A stretch of 64,000 bases of DNA from Coriobacteriaceae bacterium (GTDB lineage: Bacteria > Actinomycetota > Coriobacteriia > Coriobacteriales > Eggerthellaceae), in NCBI GenBank assembly GCA_015062685.1, contig SUUE01000010.1:25720-89719 (forward strand), read 5' to 3'. Below are positions 42,351-48,355 of the stretch, one piece after another (the first letter of the stretch is position 1; each line of letters begins with the position of its first letter). The notes beneath the pieces are model-generated. The model was not told where the DNA came from and ran no database searches. It worked only from the letters and a program-made list of their open reading frames with translations. Both the position numbers and the translations under genes were made by a program.

Positions 42351-42769
42351 TACGCCTCTACCGCATATTGCCGCTGCTCGTATTGCTGGCCATCGTGGCC
42401 GCGGTGGTCTACGTCATCATGTCGTTCCGCTATTCGTCGGATCGCGCAAAGGCGACGCTCATCAAAGTGTTCACGTGGCTTTGCGCAATTCTGTCGGGCG
42501 CTTTCGCCGTCGTGACCTGCTATGCGCTGTTCGAGCAGAACCAGGCGGTCGTGGAGCTTTCCGCGAGCTGCCTTGCCGTCACCGTTATCGGCCTGGTTGT
42601 CACGCGCATCTGCAACCACGTTTTCAAGAAGAACCACCCGCACTACGGCGAAGACGTGGCAAAAGCCACCATCATCAACGAATCGATTAGCACGCGGTTC
42701 GCGGAAGCGTTCAAGCGCGCCTTCGGAGAGGCCATGCGCGATACGTTCGACCCGCGGCGCAAGCGCTAG
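42347..42769 (+). CDS. Small membrane protein, unknown function
   Basis: 140 aa starting at GTG 42347 (GTGA overlap with the ispE stop, AGGGGG upstream). Three hydrophobic helices (~5-24, ~40-60, ~68-86) and a basic C-terminal cytoplasmic tail ending DPRRKR. Not assigned to a known family. Third gene of the tadA-ispE unit. Its TAG stop shares the palindrome CTAG with the TAG stop of the convergent aroK. Confidence 0.8.
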   Translation: MIRLYRILPLLVLLAIVAAVVYVIMSFRYSSDRAKATLIKVFTWLCAILSGAFAVVTCYALFEQNQAVVELSASCLAVTVIGLVVTRICNHVFKKNHPHYGEDVAKATIINESISTRFAEAFKRAFGEAMRDTFDPRRKR

Positions 42770-43290
42770 CCGGCATGCCGGCCGACTGCTGCCGCCACCT
42801 TGCGGGCGGCTGCGGTAATGCTGAGGTCGTCAACGTTTACGGCAATATCGGCAACGCTCTCGTAGATGGGCTTGCGCTCCTCGTATAGATCACGCAGGCT
42901 CATGGATACGCCGCCCTTCATTACGACGCCGCGATCCTGCAGGTCGGTAAGGCGGGCGACGAGCGACTCGTACGAAATCTCGAGGTAGACTGCGGGGCCA
43001 AGCGTCTTGAGATGGGCCATCGCCTCATCCGAGTAAACCGCGCTCCCCCCTGTAGCGATGATGGCGTTTTCGGCCGCCAGCCCGCAGAGCACCTCGTTTT
43101 CCAAGGCGAGGAACGCTTCGGGGCCCTGCTCGTCGATCACGTGCTGCAACGTCGTGCCGCAATGCTTCTGGATGACGAGGTCGGCGTCCACGAAGTCCTT
43201 CTGCAGAATCTTGGCCAGCACGACCCCGAGGGTCGACTTCCCCGCTCCAGGCATTCCTATGAGAACTATGCAGTTCTTGCGCTCGCTCAC
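42766..43290 (-). CDS. aroK: Shikimate kinase
   Basis: 174-aa P-loop kinase of aromatic amino acid biosynthesis (shikimate to shikimate-3-phosphate). Walker A GMPGAGKSTLG (~12-22), FVDADLVI with the shikimate-binding Asp, and IIATGGSAVY. The lid and C-terminal parts are more divergent than in typical AroK. The start is GTG 43290, overlapping the stop of the preceding membrane gene (GTGA). No other aro genes nearby. Confidence 0.9.
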   Translation of the reverse strand: MSERKNCIVLIGMPGAGKSTLGVVLAKILQKDFVDADLVIQKHCGTTLQHVIDEQGPEAFLALENEVLCGLAAENAIIATGGSAVYSDEAMAHLKTLGPAVYLEISYESLVARLTDLQDRGVVMKGGVSMSLRDLYEERKPIYESVADIAVNVDDLSITAAARKVAAAVGRHAG

Positions 43291-43616
43291 TCTGGTCCTC
43301 CTTGGGGGAACCGCAAACCTATGATGCCTATGACCAAGGCGGTGACCGCCAGAAGCGCGGTGGCCAGCGAATCCTTGAAGAAGCTGGCTTCGCCGATCAG
43401 GATGACGAGGGTGGTAACGGCAATCCGCCCGAAATACTTCCGGGCCTTTGGGGACGGGCCGCCATCGCGATTGCGCCCCCATTTCAGGTACACGAACAGG
43501 GCGGCAAGCGCCGCGATTACGCAGACCACCGCGAACAGCAAGCGCACGCGCCAGTCCCAAAGTTGTTCGGCTGCCCACAACGCGAGCATATCCGCTGTCG
43601 GAGAAGCATCCGACAT
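43287..43616 (-). CDS. Small membrane protein upstream of aroK
   Basis: 109 aa, with three or four hydrophobic segments (~25-43, ~65-80, ~83-100) and a loop RNRDGGPSPKARKYFG. No recognised family. Translationally coupled to aroK by the 4-nt overlap. Confidence 0.75.
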   Translation of the reverse strand: MSDASPTADMLALWAAEQLWDWRVRLLFAVVCVIAALAALFVYLKWGRNRDGGPSPKARKYFGRIAVTTLVILIGEASFFKDSLATALLAVTALVIGIIGLRFPQGGPE

Positions 43617-43707
43617 AACCGCCTCCTTTGCATCCGACCTAGTATATCCCGAACAAAACTCGATTGACAGTGGCCGCTCATGTCGGGTAAGATTCTTCCT
43701 TGCAAAC

Positions 43708-43798
43708 GGAGGAGTGACCGAGAGGCCGAAGGTGCTCGCCTGCTAAGTGAGTAACGCCCAAAAGGCGTTCTAGGGTTCGAATCCCTACTCCTCCGCCA
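43708..43798 (+). tRNA. tRNA-Ser(GCT)
   Basis: 91 nt with encoded CCA and long variable arm. Acceptor GGAGGAG/CTCCTCC, anticodon arm CTCGC-CTGCTAA-GTGAG with anticodon GCT, T-arm AGGGTTCGAATCCCT. Its last 20 nt, the terminator and flank are repeated 186 bp downstream. Confidence 0.97.
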
Positions 43799-44064
43799 GA
43801 TAGTTAACGCCCCAGCAATGGGGCGTTTTTAGTATCGGCAGACTCCCATGGATTCGAACCGATGAGGTCGTTTTCCGTGAAGCGAAATGCCCAGTGGGCA
43901 TTTCGTAGGAAAACGGCGCGGAGGCTTTAGCCGGAGCGCGTGATTTTCGCGAAGCGAAAATCGTGAATCCCTACTCCTCCGCCAGATAGTTAACGCCCCA
44001 GCAATGGGGCGTTTTTAGTATCGGCAGACTCCCATGGATTCGAACCGATGAGGTCGTTTTCCGT
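43779..44064 (+). repeat. tRNA-Ser 3'-end tandem duplication, 186-bp period
   Basis: 100 bp (43779-43878) recur exactly at 43965-44064. Each copy holds the last 20 nt of the tRNA, a terminator (aacgcccc / ggggcgtt, TTTTT) and the inverted T-arm-like string ggattcgaaccgatgagg. Between the copies are three hairpins: 43869-43915 with CCAGTGG apex, ~43916-43940 with GGC-TTTA-GCC, and 43942-43962 with GATTTTCGC-GAA-GCGAAAATC. Layout and period match the tRNA-Arg locus at 27161-27404. Confidence 0.92.
43803..43834 (+). terminator. tRNA-Ser terminator, first copy (second at 43989-44020)
   Basis: aacgccccagcaatggggcg hairpin followed by TTTTTAG; identical in both copies. Confidence 0.85.
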
Positions 44065-44308
44065 CAAACCTTACCTTTTAAATAATGTTAGTTTACAAAT
44101 TAGAACCAATGTAGTCACTTTTCGGTTTGCCCCCCTTGCAACTAGGAGCAAATAAGCGCACAATTGAGTTCACGTTGCGGCTTGCCGTTTTTGGCAATAA
44201 AACTGTCAAAATTGCAAACCGAACTGCTGTTTTGTTCTGCTGTGGTCGTAATTCGAACGGCAAAGGCAGAGTCCATGAGCGCATACGTTGTCGAGGAAGG
44301 GAATCACC
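44065..44308. promoter_or_regulatory. AT-rich control region upstream of Rrf2 gene
   Basis: 244 bp, AT-rich compared with the rest of the window, no ORF. Contains a spaced inverted pair, ttcggtttgc near 44117 and gcaaaccgaa near 44213, possibly operator half-sites. No clear -35/-10 pair can be chosen. Confidence 0.4.
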
Positions 44309-44776
44309 ATGAAACTGAAGGCATCCGTTGACTACGGCATTCGAGCAATTCTTTACCTCGCCGTCAAGGGCGACACCTGCTCGTCCCGTGAGATCTCCGA
44401 TGAAATGGCAGTTCCCCGCGACTACTTGATTCAGCTGGCGCTCAGGCTGCGCAACGCGGGGCTCATCAAGGCCAGGCCCGGCAAGAACGGCGGTTACATG
44501 CTCGCCAAGAAAGCCTCGGAGATCACGGTCGGAAGCATCCTCGACGCCTTCGATAGCGACTTGAAGCATGTTCGCCAGCCCATGAAGAAGGGCGCCAAGG
44601 CCAGCGAGTCGGCGCTTGCCGTGTACAGGATCCATTCGCAGGTCACGAGCAGCCTGAACCATTACCTCTCGGCTATCACGGTGCAAGACCTCCTCGACAT
44701 CATGGAGAACGAGGACTCCGCCGACCAGGTTATCGCCGCCGCGCTGCGCCAGGAAGCCGAGCGACTCGAGGCCTAG
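44309..44776 (+). CDS. Rrf2-family transcriptional regulator without cluster cysteines
   Basis: 155 aa. The N-terminal winged HTH (~1-80) is typical of Rrf2 (MKLKASVDYGIRAILYLA, PRDYLIQLALRLRNAGLIKA, GKNGGYMLAK). Instead of the CxxxxxCxxxxxxC Fe-S ligands of IscR and NsrR, the region 85-115 has no Cys at all, so it is closer to CymR-like, cluster-free members. GAGGAAGG precedes ATG 44309. The next gene, nhaC, has a palindrome over its -35 box and is the likely target. Confidence 0.9.
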   Translation: MKLKASVDYGIRAILYLAVKGDTCSSREISDEMAVPRDYLIQLALRLRNAGLIKARPGKNGGYMLAKKASEITVGSILDAFDSDLKHVRQPMKKGAKASESALAVYRIHSQVTSSLNHYLSAITVQDLLDIMENEDSADQVIAAALRQEAERLEA

Positions 44777-44853
44777 TTCCAGCAATTCACAACACAATAC
44801 AGCAGGTCGAACGCGAAACGAGCGTCTCGTTGCCCGCGGATTAACAGTGCGCG

Positions 44854-44889
44854 CTTTAGTTGGCTAAAGGGGTTTCTGTAGCCTATAAT
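44854..44889 (+). promoter_or_regulatory. nhaC promoter with overlapping palindrome
   Basis: -35 TTGGCT (44860-44865), 18-bp spacer, -10 TATAAT (44884-44889). The palindrome CTTTAG-TTGG-CTAAAG (44854-44869) covers the -35, a plausible operator for the adjacent Rrf2 protein. Confidence 0.65.
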
Positions 44890-44926
44890 GGGCGGACGTA
44901 ATTCAATCGTTGATTGAGGAGGCAAC

Positions 44927-46750
44927 GTGGAGTTCGTCGGTACATTCTGGGCGCTCATCCCGCCCATAGTCGCCATCGTTTTGGCGCTCATCACCAAGGA
45001 AACGTTCAGCTCACTGTTCGTCGGCATCCTCGTAGGCGCAATTCTGCTGGCCTGCCAGGTGGGCGACCCCGTGAGCACGCTCGACTGGATCATCAACGGA
45101 ACGTTCACTCCCAACGTATCGGGCGATACGGCGCTCGAAGCTGCTGGCGCCCTCGCGCTCGTGCCCGATGGCGGGGGCGACGCGATCGCGCTTGGCACCT
45201 TTGGCGAAGGGACCGTCATCATCGATGCCGCAACCAACCCCGACCTGGAAGAGCTCGCCTTCGATACGGCGGGCACCCTCATGCTGTTCCCCAACGACGG
45301 CGGCGAGGCCATGGCAATCGGCACGTTCGCCCAGGGCGCTTCGATCGTCGACCCGTCCACGCTGTCTTCCGAAGTCGGCATTATTCCCGCCATCTCCGGT
45401 TCTGCGGGCATCTTCGTGTTCCTCGTGATCCTGGGCATGATGGTGGCGCTCATCAACGCAGCCGGCAGCTCGGCTGCTTTCGGCCAGTGGGCGGCCAAGC
45501 ACGTCAAGACGCGTGCAGGCTCCCTTTTGGCAACGTTCTTCCTGGGCGTGCTGCTGTTCATCGACGACTACTTCAACTGCCTGACCGTGGGCGCGGTCAT
45601 GCGGCCCGTCACCGATGGCCACAAGATCTCGCGCGCGAAGCTCTCCTACATCATCGACGCAACCGCCGCGCCCATCTGCATGATCGCCCCCGTCTCCTCA
45701 TGGGCTGCCGCCGTCTCGGACACTGCGAGCAGCCTCGACACGGGAGTGAGCGGCATCCAGCTGTTCATCGAGGCGATTCCCTTCAACTTCTACTCGCTGT
45801 TCACCATCGTGTTCGTCATTGCGATCGCATGCCTCGGCTTCGACTACGGCCCCATGGCCCAGTCCGAGCTGGCGGCATATCGCGACGGCGAGCTCGGTTC
45901 CCTCGGCAACGAGGACGTCGTGATCAACGACCGCGCTAACCTGATCGACATGTTCCTCCCCGTCATCGTCCTCATCGTGACCTGCATCATCGGCATGCTC
46001 TACGTCGGCGGGTTCTGGGCTGTTGACGGCGACTACTACATGGACGCGATCGGGGCCTTCGGCAACACGGACGCCGGCGTCGCGCTCCCGTGGGGCTCGA
46101 TCATCGCGCTCGTCTTCACGTTCATCTACTTCCTGCTGCGCCGCGTGGTTGAATTCCCCCAGGCCACCGAGTGCTTCGTCGACGGATTCCGGGCCATGGT
46201 CCCCGCGATACTCATCCTTGCGTTCGCGCTCACGCTCAAGTCGATTACCGGCGCGCTGGGCGCCGCGAGCTTCGTGGGCGGCGTCATGGAAGGCGCGACG
46301 GGCCTGTATGCGTTCCTGCCCGCCCTCATCTTCCTCGTGGCCCTCGGCCTCGCCTTCGCCACGGGCACGAGCTGGGGCACCTTCGGCATCCTCATCCCCA
46401 TCGTCGTGGCCGTCTTCCCCGCCGAATCCACGCTGCTGGTCATCGGCATCTCCGCCTGCCTGGCGGGCGCGGTTTGCGGCGACCACATCTCGCCCATCTC
46501 CGACACGACCGTCATGGCATCCGCAGGCGCGAACGTAAACCACCTGGAGCACGTCTCCACGCAGATCCCGTACGCGCTGACCGTTGCCGCCATATCGTTC
46601 CTGATGTTCCTGGTGGCCGGCTTCGTGCAAAACGCAGCCATCTGCCTCGCCGTAGGCGCCGCGATCACCGTCGCGACCGTGTTCGTCCTGCGCAGCACCG
46701 TGGGTAAGAAATCGATCGAGGACCGCAAGGCCGCCGAGCTTGGCGCATAA
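44927..46750 (+). CDS. NhaC-family Na+/H+ antiporter-type transporter with a duplicated insert
   Basis: 607 aa, ~12 TM helices. NhaC-like features are FIDDYFNCLTVGAVMRPVTD, IDATAAPICMIAPVSSWAAA, LAFATGTSWGTFGILIPI and CGDHISPISDTTVMAS. Exchange of Na+ (or an organic anion such as malate-lactate) for H+ is the family role. Residues ~60-150, between the first TM pairs, form an insert made of two similar units: ~67-100 with DGGGDAIALGTFGEGTVIID and ~113-142 with NDGGEAMAIGTFAQGASIVD. GTG 44927 has GAGGAGG upstream. Confidence 0.9.
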   Translation: MEFVGTFWALIPPIVAIVLALITKETFSSLFVGILVGAILLACQVGDPVSTLDWIINGTFTPNVSGDTALEAAGALALVPDGGGDAIALGTFGEGTVIIDAATNPDLEELAFDTAGTLMLFPNDGGEAMAIGTFAQGASIVDPSTLSSEVGIIPAISGSAGIFVFLVILGMMVALINAAGSSAAFGQWAAKHVKTRAGSLLATFFLGVLLFIDDYFNCLTVGAVMRPVTDGHKISRAKLSYIIDATAAPICMIAPVSSWAAAVSDTASSLDTGVSGIQLFIEAIPFNFYSLFTIVFVIAIACLGFDYGPMAQSELAAYRDGELGSLGNEDVVINDRANLIDMFLPVIVLIVTCIIGMLYVGGFWAVDGDYYMDAIGAFGNTDAGVALPWGSIIALVFTFIYFLLRRVVEFPQATECFVDGFRAMVPAILILAFALTLKSITGALGAASFVGGVMEGATGLYAFLPALIFLVALGLAFATGTSWGTFGILIPIVVAVFPAESTLLVIGISACLAGAVCGDHISPISDTTVMASAGANVNHLEHVSTQIPYALTVAAISFLMFLVAGFVQNAAICLAVGAAITVATVFVLRSTVGKKSIEDRKAAELGA

Positions 46751-46768
46751 AGCTTTCGGCTATCGCAA

Positions 46769-46810
46769 AACGTCCCGGCATGACCAATCATGCCGGGACG
46801 TTATTCTTTG
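46769..46810 (+). terminator. Intrinsic terminator after nhaC
   Basis: 15-bp stem aacgtcccggcatga / tcatgccgggacgtt with CCAA loop (46769-46802), then ATTCTTT. Confidence 0.88.
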
Positions 46811-46824
46811 CTCCGTCCTTGCGC

Positions 46825-46975
46825 CCTTCGGGCGCGGGCGCACGGGGAGCGCCCCTACAGGAGCGAACCGAACCCATCCAGAATACAGGCGGGGTTCCCG
46901 TAGGGGCGCTCCCCAAGCGCCCGGGTGCGGGCGGGGTTCCCGTAGGGGCGCTCCCCGAGCGCCCTCGGGATTAGT
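46825..46975. repeat. Tandem and inverted GTAGGGGCGCTCCCC repeats
   Basis: Two direct copies of gcggggttcccgtaggggcg + ctcccc (near 46891 and 46932) and one inverted copy (gggagcgcccctac near 46840) fill the gap between the nhaC terminator and hypD. Related to the GCGCGGAGCGC palindromes elsewhere in the window. Confidence 0.65.
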
Positions 46976-48071
46976 AATAGCGGTAATATGCCGCGCAGCT
47001 GCCCTCGCTCGAAACCATGCAGGGGCCAACGGGATTCTCAGGTTTGCACACCTTGCGGAACAGCGGGCATTCGCTCGGCGCCATGATGCCGCGAAGCACG
47101 TCGCCGCAACGGCAGCCCTTCGGCTCGACCGTAGGCTCCACATCGGGCTGGAACCTGCTCACCGCATCGAAGCCAGCGTATTCCTCGCGCAGCTTGTAGC
47201 CGCTGCCGGGAATATCGCCCAACCCGCGCCACGTGGCCGTGCACGTTTCGAAAACCTCGTTGATGGCTGCCACGGCATGCGGGTTGCCCTCCGGCATGAC
47301 GCCGCGCGCATAGGCGATCTCGATATCGGCGCGTCCCTCGTGCAGCTGCCGCATGATCATGGCGATGCCCTGCAGCACGTCGACCGGCTCGAAGCCGGTA
47401 ATCACACCGGGAATGCCGTACTTCTCGGCAAGGAACCGATACGGCTCGATGCCGATGATGGTGCTCACATGGCCGGGGAGGATCAGCGCGTCCAGCTTGA
47501 GCTGAGGGTCGGAAACGATCACGTCGAGCGCGCCCGGCATGTTCTTGTGCGCCGCGAACACCGAGAAGTTCGGCAGCTTCAGCTCCGCCGCGCGCTTGAT
47601 GGCGCGCGCGACGAGCGGCGTCGTCGTCTCGAACCCGACGCCTACAAACACGATCTGTCGATCGGGGTTCGCCTGCGCCAGCGAGAGCGCGTCGAGCGGC
47701 GAGTAGACGATCTGCACCGAGCGGCCAGCAGCCTGCTCGGCCAAGAGGCTCGACGACGAGCCGGGAACGCGTGTCATGTCGCCGAACGTCGCGATTGTCA
47801 CCTCTGGCACGCGCGCGAGGGCGATCACCGTATCGATATCGCGGTTGCTGGTCACACATACGGGGCAACCAGGACCACTGGCCAGGCGGGTTCCCTCCGG
47901 CATGAGATCGCGGATGCCCGCACGGGCAATGGAGACCGTGTGCGTGCCGCACACCTCCATGAGCGTCGCCCCGCCTTCGGGCGTGTACTTGTCGATGGCG
48001 CGCATGAGATTGCGCGCGAGTGACGGATCCTTGAATCGGGTCAACTCGGCCTGCATGGCATCGCCCGCCAT
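46971..48071 (-). CDS. hypD: Hydrogenase maturation factor HypD
   Basis: 366-aa scaffold protein. With HypC it carries the Fe(CN)2CO group for [NiFe]-hydrogenase. Conserved elements are EVCGTHTVSIARAGIR, SGPGCPVCVT (catalytic CxxC), GFETTTP, PGHVSTIIG, GFEPVDVLQGI, and the C-terminal Fe4S4 Cys set (GCRCGDVLRG, CPLFRKVC). Its ATG shares one base with the hypC stop (TAATG). hypE, hypA and hypB are not in this cluster. Confidence 0.97.
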   Translation of the reverse strand: MAGDAMQAELTRFKDPSLARNLMRAIDKYTPEGGATLMEVCGTHTVSIARAGIRDLMPEGTRLASGPGCPVCVTSNRDIDTVIALARVPEVTIATFGDMTRVPGSSSSLLAEQAAGRSVQIVYSPLDALSLAQANPDRQIVFVGVGFETTTPLVARAIKRAAELKLPNFSVFAAHKNMPGALDVIVSDPQLKLDALILPGHVSTIIGIEPYRFLAEKYGIPGVITGFEPVDVLQGIAMIMRQLHEGRADIEIAYARGVMPEGNPHAVAAINEVFETCTATWRGLGDIPGSGYKLREEYAGFDAVSRFQPDVEPTVEPKGCRCGDVLRGIMAPSECPLFRKVCKPENPVGPCMVSSEGSCAAYYRYY

Positions 48072-48325
48072 TATGCCATCTCGGCTTCCGCGATGAGCGG
48101 GTCGTCCACCATGTCGGCCATGGTCTGAATCAGGTCGAGCGTCTCCTGGGCGTACTGCTCGTCGACCACCTCGATGGAGAAGCCCGCGTGCACGAGCACG
48201 TAGTCGCCCACCTGGGCTTGCGGGGTCAAGTCGATCGCCACATCACGTTCGGCGCCCATCGCAGTTGCATGGGCCATGCCCCCATCCAGGAGTTCGGTTA
48301 TCTTCATGGGTACTGCAAGGCACAT
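48071..48325 (-). CDS. hypC: Hydrogenase maturation chaperone HypC
   Basis: 84-aa HypC/HupF protein starting MCLAVPMKI, with the essential N-terminal Cys2, a DLTPQAQVGDYVLVHAGFSIE core and an acidic tail. It binds HypD and the large-subunit precursor. Lies between hypF (30 bp gap) and hypD (1-nt overlap). Confidence 0.97.
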   Translation of the reverse strand: MCLAVPMKITELLDGGMAHATAMGAERDVAIDLTPQAQVGDYVLVHAGFSIEVVDEQYAQETLDLIQTMADMVDDPLIAEAEMA

Positions 48326-48355
48326 AGGTTATAACCTTTCTCTTTTGCGCCTATT

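Noticed and set aside
43779..44064. attL/attR of an integrated element between the tRNA-end copies
   Set aside because: Only 86-128 bp lie between the copies and there is no integrase. A tandem-repeat or rtT-like explanation fits better, though a degenerate att array is not excluded.
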